From the NCBI RefSeq assembly GCF_947170395.1, contig NZ_CAMVTE010000022.1:1-34569 (forward strand): a DNA stretch of 34,569 bases, given 5' to 3'. Made by a program: the position numbers and the translations under genes. The notes beneath the pieces are model-generated. The model ran no database searches and was not told the DNA's origin. It saw only the letters and a list, made by a program, of their open reading frames with translations. Below are positions 9,004-16,725 of this stretch, piece by piece; position 1 is the first letter of the stretch, and every line of letters begins with the position of its first letter. This DNA comes from an uncultured Methanobrevibacter sp. (lineage in GTDB: Archaea; Methanobacteriota; Methanobacteria; Methanobacteriales; Methanobacteriaceae).

Positions 9004-10482
9004 TCATTCATAAGCTTTAGATAATAATTCAAGAATATGCATGGATTTAATGTCTTCACATCCTATCGCATTTAAACCGTCCTGCAAGTTCAACTCACAA
9101 AACGGACAGATCGTAATGACTGCATCAGCACCGGTGTCCTTAATCATTTTAGCTTTTGATTTGGACAATTCAAGTGCGATTTCAGGTTTTCCGGATTTAA
9201 TTCCGCCACCTGCTCCGCAGCATTGACATGGATAAAGCATCTCTTTTAATGTAATGCCGGGGATTTTTTCAATGATGTCTCTTGGTGCATCCTTAATTCC
9301 CTGTCCTCTGCCCAAATGGCATGGGTCGTGATATGTAACAGTCATATCAACTTCTTTTAATTTGGTTTCGTCAAGTTTATCCACTAAAAACTCACTGATG
9401 TCCATTACATTTAATTTGGAACCAAATTCAGGGTGATTGTTTTTCAAAGTGGATCCGCAACCTGAACAGATTGTTATGATTGTATCATAATCTTTAAAGA
9501 CTTCTTTATTTTTATCAACAAGCTCCTGGACGATGTCTGTCTGTCCGGTTCTTAAGAGTGGAGAACCACAGCAAACCTGACCTTCGGGAACATCAATGTC
9601 GATTCCATTTTCTTTTAATACGTCCACTAGCATTTGTCCAATTTCAGGGAATTTGTAATCCACCATACATCCGGTAAAGAATGCGATTTTTGAGCCAGTG
9701 TAATTTTCTGTCTGTTCGATAAATGAGGGGTCATCGGTTTTAACAGACCTTCCGGTTTTTAAAATGTTTTCTTTAAATGCGACATGCTCAGGAAGCGGTC
9801 CTGAACCGTTTTCAACGGCAATTGCTCTCATCTTTTCGATTGCATCACCAAATGTGTTGATGTTTTTAGGACATACTGCCAAACATTTGCCGCAACTTGT
9901 ACATTTGTATAAACCTTCATCCAATGCTTCTTTCAATCTGTCGAAATTGTCTCTTGGGTCACTTTCGAATTTGCGCATATACCTCATCAGATAAGGTCCG
10001 CCAAATTCTTCTGTTGCTATATTTACGACAGGGCAAGTTGATAAACATGAATAACATTCGATACAGCTTCTAACTTTCTTGGTATCTGCTGAATCATCTT
10101 TTGTAATTGAGGTATCTATAGTATCGCAGTGGTGATCACATTGAAGGGACAATTCTAAATCTTTCACTTTTGCTTCGATACTTGATTTATCCACAATTAG
10201 GTCTTTAATGACTGGGAATTTAAGAGGTTCTATTATAGCTCCGTCCTTGATTTCTTTTTGACATGCGAGAGCCCCATTTCCTTTAAACAATATTCCGCAT
10301 GAACCGCATTGGCCTGCTCTACAGGAACTTCTAAAACTGATGTCAGCATCATACTTTTCATTAATGGCCTGCAGTGCATCAAGAACTTTCATGTGAGGTG
10401 TTTTTTCTATTTCATAACACTCCAAATGGGGTTCTTTATCAGTTTCTCTGTTAAATCTTGAAACATAAACTTTAATCATCAT
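9004..10482 (-). CDS. tfrB: Thiol:fumarate reductase (CoM/CoB), subunit B
   Basis: 492 residues. An SdhB/FrdB-like N-terminal half has a 2Fe-2S motif (CRAGQCGSCG ... C) at about 55-75 and two 4Fe-4S motifs, CIECYSCLSTCPV and CTSCGKCLAVCPK. The C-terminal half is HdrB-like with two cysteine-rich CCG domains (QVCCGSPLLRTGQ and YPCQCCGAGGG). This fusion is characteristic of TfrB, which with flavoprotein TfrA reduces fumarate using coenzymes M and B, supplying succinate for biosynthesis and regenerating CoM-S-S-CoB. tfrA is not in the window. GGAGGGAAATGATG means the second ATG (10479) has the better spacing. First gene of a five-gene operon. Confidence 0.92.
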   Translation of the reverse strand: MMIKVYVSRFNRETDKEPHLECYEIEKTPHMKVLDALQAINEKYDADISFRSSCRAGQCGSCGILFKGNGALACQKEIKDGAIIEPLKFPVIKDLIVDKSSIEAKVKDLELSLQCDHHCDTIDTSITKDDSADTKKVRSCIECYSCLSTCPVVNIATEEFGGPYLMRYMRKFESDPRDNFDRLKEALDEGLYKCTSCGKCLAVCPKNINTFGDAIEKMRAIAVENGSGPLPEHVAFKENILKTGRSVKTDDPSFIEQTENYTGSKIAFFTGCMVDYKFPEIGQMLVDVLKENGIDIDVPEGQVCCGSPLLRTGQTDIVQELVDKNKEVFKDYDTIITICSGCGSTLKNNHPEFGSKLNVMDISEFLVDKLDETKLKEVDMTVTYHDPCHLGRGQGIKDAPRDIIEKIPGITLKEMLYPCQCCGAGGGIKSGKPEIALELSKSKAKMIKDTGADAVITICPFCELNLQDGLNAIGCEDIKSMHILELLSKAYE

Positions 10483-10525
10483 TTCCCTCCAATATTGTAA
10501 ACAGCATATAAAATATTATAATATA

Positions 10526-10547
10526 ATATTTGTATCATAACAAATAT
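10526..10547 (-). promoter_or_regulatory. Candidate operator/promoter upstream of tfrB
   Basis: Perfect inverted repeat ATATTTGT (10526-10533) and ACAAATAT (10540-10547), 6-bp spacer, inside an extremely AT-rich stretch about 45-65 bp upstream of tfrB. TATA-like sequences surround it (for example at 10505-10530 read on the minus strand). Likely promoter region with a dimeric regulator site; the regulator is unknown. Confidence 0.4.
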
Positions 10548-10631
10548 ATTATACTTACTATCATTGAATGATTTTTCATGTTTTTGTTAGACTTTGTAAA
10601 AAAAAGTTTTAAACCTATTGAAAAATGAAAA

Positions 10632-10682
10632 AAATTAAAAAATAAAAAAAGGAGAAGAATTTATTCTATAAGAAATTCTTCT
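10632..10682 (-). terminator. Hairpin terminator of the TIR operon
   Basis: On the minus strand a 10-bp perfect stem (10673-10682 with 10653-10662) and 10-base loop are followed by long T runs (complement of the A tract 10632-10650). The stem overlaps the last codons of the small exported protein gene. It would end the four-gene operon before the tfrB promoter. Confidence 0.7.
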
Positions 10683-11071
10683 ATAATACCTTCACCGGTA
10701 GCGGAAATAAATACTGTGGCGTTATCGGTAGCGTAGTGGAAAGAGTGTGTGTCACTATTGTACATACCTTCGATACCTTTTATGGTTTTATTTTCATAAC
10801 CTGGTTCTTCATTTAGTTTCACACCTGTAATGTCTCCTCCAAATACGTTCACGTTGAAAATAATTTTATTTTTCCCATCACTATATTCTCTAACATATGT
10901 TGTACCGGTTGAACTTTCTTTTTCTTTTGCCTGGGAAGTATCTTCTGTATATCCGTCAGGAATATTGAATTTTTCACTTCCAATGGTTACTTCTGCTGCA
11001 GATACTACTCCTAGGAATGTAACTGCAACTAATAGTATTACTAATACTCCGATTAGTTTTCCATGTCTCAT
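10661..11071 (-). CDS. Small exported protein, last gene of TIR operon
   Basis: 136 residues. A clear signal peptide (about 1-25, GVLVILLVAVTFLGVVSA) is followed by a small beta-rich domain. No known enzyme motif. It begins VTIGSEKFNIPDGY and contains GMYNSDTHSF (about 102-111). The first gene of the operon has a related pattern, VTWEGHTFFIQDD and YNSTHSF, so the two look like divergent relatives. ATG start with GGTG upstream; 23 bp after the tandem-TIR gene. Probably outside the membrane as sensor, ligand or partner of the membrane TIR proteins; function unknown. Confidence 0.6.
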   Translation of the reverse strand: MRHGKLIGVLVILLVAVTFLGVVSAAEVTIGSEKFNIPDGYTEDTSQAKEKESSTGTTYVREYSDGKNKIIFNVNVFGGDITGVKLNEEPGYENKTIKGIEGMYNSDTHSFHYATDNATVFISATGEGIIEEFLIE

Positions 11072-11094
11072 TTTTTTTCACCTTTTAATTTTTG

Positions 11095-12483
11095 TTAATT
11101 TTTGGAGTTGCGTTGATGGAATACTTGATTTCCATTCTCATCAAGTATATCAAATTCAACTTCCAAAATTCTTTTATCTGAACGATAATCAATAATGATC
11201 AGTTTGCCATCATCATCTTCAGAAACGTTGTTCATTTTATTTGTTGATTCTCCAATCACGTTTCCGGATTCATCATAATATTTTGCATTTATCGTATAAT
11301 CGTCAAAGTTATCGGGTTCTGTGTATAATTTAGCCCAAATCTTACAGTGAGTACTATTTAAACGCTGTTTGGTTGTAGTCATTTCTAATGTATTTTTAGG
11401 AGCTTTCTTATCCAAGTGTGTTCCCTCATTGTCTTTGACAATCATGTAATCATCACCAACGATGTCAAAAAAGTGTGTTGAGACAATATATGCCCCAATA
11501 GCCAAAACGAAAATGACAACTAAAGCAATGATAATTATTTTAAAATTTTTACTTATTCTATAATTTTGATTTGAATTTCCTGAAGTGCTTTTAGCGGGTT
11601 TTGTATCAGGTTTAACTTCAGGAGTTTCTTCTCTTTTTTCAATACTTTCATAGTTACTTGTAATTTTTGGATTATCAATTTTTTTGTCCACTAAATTTCC
11701 AGCATCCACAACCAGATTTTTGAAATAATTTTCAGGGTTAGGATATGCATCCAACCAATGAACATCAGATAAATGTTGCGGTTTGAATGAGTCGTCTATC
11801 CTAAATGATAATATTGGAATGCTTTCAGACAATGCCAAATCAGTTTCTGTTTCGACATATTTGGATTTAACACTGTCTTTTGAAGAAATCAGTACAACAC
11901 ATTTTGAATTTTTAATTGATTCTGTAATTCGCCGTACCGTATCATTAACAGTATAATCCCGTTTCTTAAACCAGCATTTGATCTCATTTTCTTCAAGTAC
12001 ATGACAAACGGCTTCAGCAATCTTTTCATCTTCATCATTGTAACATAAATAAACATCATTTTTCTTATCAGACATCTCAGCAGTTTTATTTAACAATTTT
12101 TGAGTATCTTCCAATAAGACATCATAATATTCATCAGTATTTGGAAATGCTTCAATTGCAGGTTTGTCTTTTAGGTAAAATTGAAGTTTTCCTTCAAGTT
12201 TGGAATCATCTATATTAAAAATGATTATTTCTACATTTGAAGAAAAAGCAATGTCCACTTCAGTTGTTACAAACATTGATTTTACAGCATCATTTGAACA
12301 GACTAAAACCATGCATTTTGAGTCTCTGATTGCATTTGAAATGGTCTTGACACTGTCTTTTTCGCTGTCATAATCTCTTTTTTTAAACCAGCACTTTATG
12401 CTGTTGTTTTCAAAAAGGTTTTTGATATGCTCAGCGACACCTTCATCTTCAGGCGTATAACAAATAAATACATCATTTGTCAT
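11095..12483 (-). CDS. Tandem TIR-domain membrane protein
   Basis: 462 residues. TIR 1 (about 1-125) starts DVFICYTPEDE and has the conserved glutamate at E75 (FVTTEVDIAF). TIR 2 (about 142-260) starts DVYLCYNDEDE and has E213 (YVETETDLAL). A Pro/Lys-rich linker leads to one membrane helix at about 314-336. The C-terminal ~120 residues are probably outside and resemble FxLYD-type domains (AKYYDESGNVIGES, FDILDENGNQVF). TIR domains cleave NAD or act as signalling adaptors. In both, the BB-loop reads KKRDY instead of the usual PR-(N/D)-I-x-x-G, so activity is uncertain. The ATG shares one base with the stop of the preceding TIR gene (TAATG). Confidence 0.75.
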   Translation of the reverse strand: MTNDVFICYTPEDEGVAEHIKNLFENNSIKCWFKKRDYDSEKDSVKTISNAIRDSKCMVLVCSNDAVKSMFVTTEVDIAFSSNVEIIIFNIDDSKLEGKLQFYLKDKPAIEAFPNTDEYYDVLLEDTQKLLNKTAEMSDKKNDVYLCYNDEDEKIAEAVCHVLEENEIKCWFKKRDYTVNDTVRRITESIKNSKCVVLISSKDSVKSKYVETETDLALSESIPILSFRIDDSFKPQHLSDVHWLDAYPNPENYFKNLVVDAGNLVDKKIDNPKITSNYESIEKREETPEVKPDTKPAKSTSGNSNQNYRISKNFKIIIIALVVIFVLAIGAYIVSTHFFDIVGDDYMIVKDNEGTHLDKKAPKNTLEMTTTKQRLNSTHCKIWAKLYTEPDNFDDYTINAKYYDESGNVIGESTNKMNNVSEDDDGKLIIIDYRSDKRILEVEFDILDENGNQVFHQRNSKN

Positions 12484-13301
12484 TATAAATCACCATATTC
12501 GTTCATTATTGAATTAAATAAGTCGTCATCATCACTTACGCTGTTCATAATGGTTTTTCTAAATGAATAATCTTTTCGTATTACTAAAACAAAGATTATT
12601 GCTATAACCCAAAGTATAATAATTGCATTTTGAGATGCTGCCAGTTCATTTAAGTGGAAAATGCCTCTGCTTCCAATGAAATAATAAAAAATCCATAATC
12701 CCAATGGAACAATTGAAATTATTCCTTGAATGGTTATTTTTTTCATTTTTGCAGAAAGTCCCATATATATTAGTCCAATTGAATATAATGGAGTAAACAT
12801 GAAAATTAATGATTTCCATTCATTTTTGGCGGAAATCTGATTGAATTCACCATTTTTAGCTTTTTCCATTACATTTTCATCAATTTTTGGATTTATTTTT
12901 TCAATTCCAATTAATTTTGATGCATCACTGACCAATGTTTTAAAAACTTTTTCAGGATGAGGGAATGCTTCCAGCCAATGATTGACTTTCAAAAAGTATT
13001 CCAAATCATCATGAGGCATTGATTCATCAATCTTGAAAGAGAGTATAGGTTTGTTATTTGAAAAGGCAATATTTATCTCATTGTTTACAAACTGTGAGCC
13101 TTGAGAATTGGTTGAAAATACAAGAACCACTATTTTTGTTGAAGTAATGGCATCCATTATCTCATCAGCATAAGCTTTACCGGCTGTAATGTTTCTTGGT
13201 GCAATCCAACATCTGATGTTGTTTTCCTCCAATGTGTGGCAAATTGCATCGGCAGTAATCTTGTCTTTACTGGAATAACTGATAAAAACATCGTGAGCCA
13301 T
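12483..13301 (-). CDS. TIR-domain protein with three membrane helices
   Basis: 272 residues. An N-terminal TIR domain (1-~130) has a textbook pattern: DVFISYSSKDK (box 1), CWIAPRNITAGKAY (BB-loop), VVLVFSTNSQGSQFVNNEI with the presumed catalytic glutamate E75, and HWLEAFPHP. Three membrane helices follow at about 163-182, 190-210 and 223-242, then a short acidic cytoplasmic tail (SDDDDLFNSIMNEYG). This is the best candidate in the operon for an active NADase. The start has GGAGG whose complement lies in the 3' end of the upstream gene, 1 bp gap, so translation is coupled. Confidence 0.78.
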   Translation of the reverse strand: MAHDVFISYSSKDKITADAICHTLEENNIRCWIAPRNITAGKAYADEIMDAITSTKIVVLVFSTNSQGSQFVNNEINIAFSNNKPILSFKIDESMPHDDLEYFLKVNHWLEAFPHPEKVFKTLVSDASKLIGIEKINPKIDENVMEKAKNGEFNQISAKNEWKSLIFMFTPLYSIGLIYMGLSAKMKKITIQGIISIVPLGLWIFYYFIGSRGIFHLNELAASQNAIIILWVIAIIFVLVIRKDYSFRKTIMNSVSDDDDLFNSIMNEYGDL

Positions 13302-13302
13302 A

Positions 13303-13794
13303 TTAATTACCTCCTCCAGTTGAGCTTAAAATAAAACTGATCATATAATCAATGTTTCCACCATTTACTTCAATAATTTCAGGATTGCCTTCAATATCAG
13401 CATAACTTCCGCCGAGTGAATCTGTAGGTACAATAACTCCATAATTCAGGTCTTTTTTCGCAATAAATGAATGTGTACTATTATATTTCATTTTCATAAC
13501 GCCTGAATGATCTTTAGCAATATTTTCTTCATAATCGGATGCATCCAATGTTGTCTTTTTAAGTTCAATATTATGGGCTTTATGGTTACTGGTGACTGTT
13601 AATGTGGTATCAGTAACGCTACATTCGGAATCGTCTTGAATAAAAAAGGTATGGCCTTCCCAAGTAACTTTATCTTTGTGACTTGAAGATTCAAATGATA
13701 CCGTACTCATTGCAACCGTTATAAAAACAACAATTAATGAAACAATTATGAGTATGTTTATTATCAAATTTTTATCTAAATTTTTCAACTGCAA
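13303..13794 (-). CDS. Small membrane-anchored extracytoplasmic protein, first gene of TIR operon
   Basis: About 163 residues. A signal-anchor helix (LIINILIIVSLIVVFITVAM) is followed by a small extracytoplasmic domain with no recognised family. VTWEGHTFFIQDD and MKYNSTHSF echo the exported protein at the other end of the operon. There is no ATG. TTG at 13794 is chosen because GGTG sits 6 bp upstream; TTG 13806 or GTG 13803 are possible and add 3-4 residues. Ends 1 bp before the TIR/three-helix gene. Function unknown; by context an outer sensor or partner for the TIR proteins. Confidence 0.6.
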   Translation of the reverse strand: MQLKNLDKNLIINILIIVSLIVVFITVAMSTVSFESSSHKDKVTWEGHTFFIQDDSECSVTDTTLTVTSNHKAHNIELKKTTLDASDYEENIAKDHSGVMKMKYNSTHSFIAKKDLNYGVIVPTDSLGGSYADIEGNPEIIEVNGGNIDYMISFILSSTGGGN

Positions 13795-13842
13795 TTTAAA
13801 CACCAATTATTCAGTATTTAATTTTAAAATATACTATTAGTT

Positions 13843-13856
13843 TGTTTATGTAAACA
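13843..13856 (-). promoter_or_regulatory. Candidate operator of the TIR operon
   Basis: TGTTTA-TG-TAAACA, a 6-bp inverted repeat with 2-bp spacer, about 50 bp upstream of the proposed start of the first operon gene. On the minus strand it lies just downstream of a TATA-like CTATATATG (13855-13864), a position from which a bound protein could block initiation. Inferred from position only. Confidence 0.4.
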
Positions 13857-13919
13857 TATATAGTTTTGCTAATTTTAATCAAAATTGTTTTTTAACTATA
13901 TTTTGGTTTAGTTTTTTGG

Positions 13920-13972
13920 TTATACATCATATTTTGTTCATTTTAGCATTTCATAATTGATATGATGTATAA
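13920..13972. repeat. Perfect 13-bp inverted repeat between TIR operon and iorAB
   Basis: TTATACATCATAT (13920-13932) and ATATGATGTATAA (13960-13972) are exact reverse complements around a 27-base centre. They lie in a 395-bp gene-free, AT-rich stretch between divergent transcription units. Half-site centres are about 40 bp apart. It could be a paired operator bound across DNA, the stem of a small RNA, or the ends of a relic element; no gene or terminator explains it. The rest of the stretch holds promoters only. Confidence 0.6.
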
Positions 13973-14129
13973 ATATTTCTTTTTTCACAAAACTAATGGT
14001 GATTTTTTGATTAGATTTTCATTGTTTGTTTATTGATACATTTTTTAAATGATTTTTTTTCAAATGGATATATCTAAACTATTGTTATTTATGAATATAG
14101 TTGAAAAAATGGATGATTATAATAATACT

Positions 14130-14163
14130 TTAAATATTTTATTTTACAATAGTTAATATTGTA
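14130..14163 (+). promoter_or_regulatory. iorAB promoter with palindrome
   Basis: A TATA-like TTTAAATATTTTA lies near 14130-14142, roughly 50 bp before iorA. It is followed by TACAATA-GTTAA-TATTGTA (14145-14163), a 7-bp inverted repeat over the expected transcription start. This is the layout of a repressor site; the regulator is unknown. Confidence 0.45.
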
Positions 14164-14189
14164 TTAATGATTATTTTGAGGAAAATATA

Positions 14190-16082
14190 ATGAATTTAAA
14201 AGAATTAGTTACAGGAGTTGCAGGTGAAAAACAATTTTTGCTTGGTAACGAAGCGGCTGTAAGGGGAGTTATAGAAGCAGGCGTTTCTATTGCAGCTACT
14301 TATCCCGGAACTCCTTCATCAGAAATTGGAAATGTACTTTCAGTATTGGCAAAAGATGCCAATATTTACTTTGAATTTTCTACTAATGAAAAAGTCGCAA
14401 TGGAGGTTGCAGCTACTGCAGCGGCTTCAGGACTTAGATCATTTACTTTTATGAAGCATGTAGGTATGAATGTAGCTAGTGATTCATTTATGACAACTGC
14501 ATATTCAGGTGTCAATGGAGGAATGGTAATATTGTCAGCCGACGACCCATCCCTTTTTTCATCACAAAATGAACAGGACACCCGTAATTATGCAAGATTG
14601 GCTAACGTACCTGTTTTAGAGCCTTCAAACTGTCAAGAAGTAAAGGACATGGTTAAATATGCATTTGATTTGTCTGAACAATTTAATTTGCCCGTAATTG
14701 TCAGGACAACCACACGTGTATCCCACATGAGGGGTGTTGTCGAATTTGGAGATGTCATGGACAACTCATCAAATAACGACAACCACTGGAAGAGAGGTCA
14801 CTTCAAAAAGGACCCTTCAAAATATGTTCCAGTTCCGGCATTTGCAGGAGATATGCATGTGAGGTTATGGGATAAGATTCACAAAATTGAAGATTTAACC
14901 AACAAAAGCGAGTTAAACTCAAAAATCACATTCGCTGATGATAAAAAGTACGGTTTAATCGCTTCAAGCAGTGCATATAACTATGCTCATGACGTTGTCA
15001 AATTCAATGATTTGGATGTTGATATCCTTAAATTAGGATTTTCATATCCTTTCCCACAGGATTTGGTTGCTGAATTTTTAAGCGATTTGGATGAGGTTTT
15101 CATTGTTGAGGAAGTTGATCCGATTATAGAAAAGGATGTTTTGGCAACAATAGGAGCTAAAAACCTTGGTGTTGCAGTGCATGGTAAACTGGATGGAACA
15201 TTCCCTCTTTTCCATGAATTCAACTCAGATGTTGTTGGTGAAGGCCTAAACAAAATATTAAACTTCATGGAAACTGAAACTACCAATTATTCCTCAAGTT
15301 TGGAAAAACTGGAGGGTGATATCCCTAACAGGGCTCCGGTTTTATGTGCAGGATGTCCACACAGGGCAATGTATTACGGAATAAACAAGGCAGTTGAGGA
15401 GCTTGGCCTAAAACTTGATGATGTCGTATTTGCATCAGATATCGGATGTTACACATTAGGTATAAATCCACCTTACAACTGTGCAGATTACTTGCTGTCA
15501 ATGGGTTCAAGTGTTGGTGACGGCTGTGGATTTTCAGTTTCAACAGACCAGAAGGTAGCCAGTTTCATAGGAGATTCCACATTCTTCCACAGCGGTATTT
15601 CACCATTAATAAACGCAGTTCACAACAAGCATAATTTTGTCCTGACTGTTTTGGACAATAGGATTACTGCAATGACAGGTGGTCAACCTAATCCTGGAAT
15701 TCCAGTTGATGGAATGGGGGATGAGGCTCCTGAAGTGTCAATCCGTAAATTGGCTTTGGCCTGCGGATGTGATTATGTGCGTGTAATAAATCCGTTCAAT
15801 TTGGAACAGGTTATAAAAACTTATAAGGAAGCGTTTGAACGTGAAGATACTGCAGTAATTATTTCAAAAGCACCATGTACATTGATTAAAGGTTTAACTA
15901 AAAAACCTCCGGTCAGTTTCATAGAAAGTAATTGTAACAATTGTGACAAGTGCGTAAGTGAACTTGCATGTCCTGCAATTTCAAAAATAAACGGAAAAAT
16001 TACCATTGATAAGTCACAATGTGATGGATGTAACGTGTGTATTCAAGTTTGTAAGTATGGTGCGCTTGAGGCAGGTAGGTGA
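14190..16082 (+). CDS. iorA: Indolepyruvate:ferredoxin oxidoreductase, alpha subunit
   Basis: 630 residues. The N-terminal pyrimidine-binding transketolase-like domain has LLGNEAAVRGVIEAGVSIAATYPGTPSSEIG. A central swivelling domain is followed by the thiamine diphosphate domain with CAGCPHR and GDSTFFHSGISPLINA plus LDNRITAMTGGQ. Two C-terminal 4Fe-4S ferredoxin motifs are present (CNNCDKCVSELACP and CDGCNVCIQVCKY). With IorB it oxidatively decarboxylates aryl pyruvates to aryl acetyl-CoA, or runs in reverse to assimilate aryl acetates into aromatic amino acids in methanogens. ATG start with GAGGAAAATATA upstream; iorB follows after 4 bp. Length is normal for the family. Confidence 0.93.
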   Translation: MNLKELVTGVAGEKQFLLGNEAAVRGVIEAGVSIAATYPGTPSSEIGNVLSVLAKDANIYFEFSTNEKVAMEVAATAAASGLRSFTFMKHVGMNVASDSFMTTAYSGVNGGMVILSADDPSLFSSQNEQDTRNYARLANVPVLEPSNCQEVKDMVKYAFDLSEQFNLPVIVRTTTRVSHMRGVVEFGDVMDNSSNNDNHWKRGHFKKDPSKYVPVPAFAGDMHVRLWDKIHKIEDLTNKSELNSKITFADDKKYGLIASSSAYNYAHDVVKFNDLDVDILKLGFSYPFPQDLVAEFLSDLDEVFIVEEVDPIIEKDVLATIGAKNLGVAVHGKLDGTFPLFHEFNSDVVGEGLNKILNFMETETTNYSSSLEKLEGDIPNRAPVLCAGCPHRAMYYGINKAVEELGLKLDDVVFASDIGCYTLGINPPYNCADYLLSMGSSVGDGCGFSVSTDQKVASFIGDSTFFHSGISPLINAVHNKHNFVLTVLDNRITAMTGGQPNPGIPVDGMGDEAPEVSIRKLALACGCDYVRVINPFNLEQVIKTYKEAFEREDTAVIISKAPCTLIKGLTKKPPVSFIESNCNNCDKCVSELACPAISKINGKITIDKSQCDGCNVCIQVCKYGALEAGR

Positions 16083-16086
16083 GAAA

Positions 16087-16671
16087 ATGGATAATCATTA
16101 TTGTATTTATATTTGTGGCGTAGGAGGTCAGGGAATTATTAAAACTTCCACAATCATCGGTGAAGCTGCAATGAATCAGGGTTTGGATGTGGTCATGAGT
16201 GAAATCCATGGTATGTCCCAAAGAGGAGGATCTGTTTCTACAGAGTTAAAAATTGGAGGCTACAACTCTTCAATTATACCGAATAATGGAGCAGACATGT
16301 TGCTTGCTTTTGAACCGATTGAAACAATCAGGGGTCTTGATAAGGTAAACTCAGAAACTAAAATAGTCTACAATACTCAGCCGATTGTTCCGTCATCTTC
16401 CGACAAGCCATATCCAAGTGTTGACGGCATCACTAAAACATTAAAGGAAAACTTCAAGCATGTTCTTCCAATTGAAGGAACTAAACTCGCAATTGAAGCT
16501 GGAAGCGTTTTAGCGTTAAATATGGTTCTTTTAGGTGCTGTTACTGCTGATGATAAGTTTCCATTAACCAAAGAATCAGTAATTGATGCAATGAAAAATA
16601 ATTTAAAACCTAAATTCCATGACATGAATTTAAAGGCTATTGAAAGTGGGTATAATTCAATCAAAGGTTAA
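16087..16671 (+). CDS. iorB: Indolepyruvate:ferredoxin oxidoreductase, beta subunit
   Basis: 194 residues of the pyruvate:ferredoxin oxidoreductase gamma-like fold. It opens with ICGVGGQGIIKTSTIIGEAA, then MSEIHGMSQRGGSVSTELKI, the standard IorB signature. The frame is open upstream to 16006, but that part overlaps iorA; ATG 16087 with GGTGAG a few bases before it is the credible start. Forms the IorAB complex with the preceding gene and is translated from the same transcript. Confidence 0.93.
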   Translation: MDNHYCIYICGVGGQGIIKTSTIIGEAAMNQGLDVVMSEIHGMSQRGGSVSTELKIGGYNSSIIPNNGADMLLAFEPIETIRGLDKVNSETKIVYNTQPIVPSSSDKPYPSVDGITKTLKENFKHVLPIEGTKLAIEAGSVLALNMVLLGAVTADDKFPLTKESVIDAMKNNLKPKFHDMNLKAIESGYNSIKG

Positions 16672-16679
16672 ATTATAAA

Positions 16680-16705
16680 TAGTATTTTCAATATACTTAA
16701 TACTA
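16680..16705 (+). terminator. Inverted repeat after iorB
   Basis: TAGTATT (16680-16686) pairs with AATACTA (16699-16705) across 12 bases, 8 bp after the iorB stop. No T tract follows, and the next gene starts at 16726. It may be a weak terminator or a regulatory site in the promoter of that small gene. Confidence 0.3.
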
Positions 16706-16725
16706 GATAATGAGTTGTGGTTATT

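Noticed and set aside
10661-13806. TIR genes as a Thoeris or CBASS defence system
   Set aside because: No ThsA-type SIR2/SLOG effector, CD-NTase or phage-defence partner is nearby, and the TIR proteins are membrane bound.
15325-15543. Antisense open frames inside iorA and other long genes
   Set aside because: They lie opposite strongly conserved coding sequence, lack ribosome sites and show no protein family character.
16006-16086. Upstream extension of iorB
   Set aside because: It lies inside the ferredoxin domain of iorA; ATG 16087 begins exactly at the conserved IorB N-terminus with a ribosome site.
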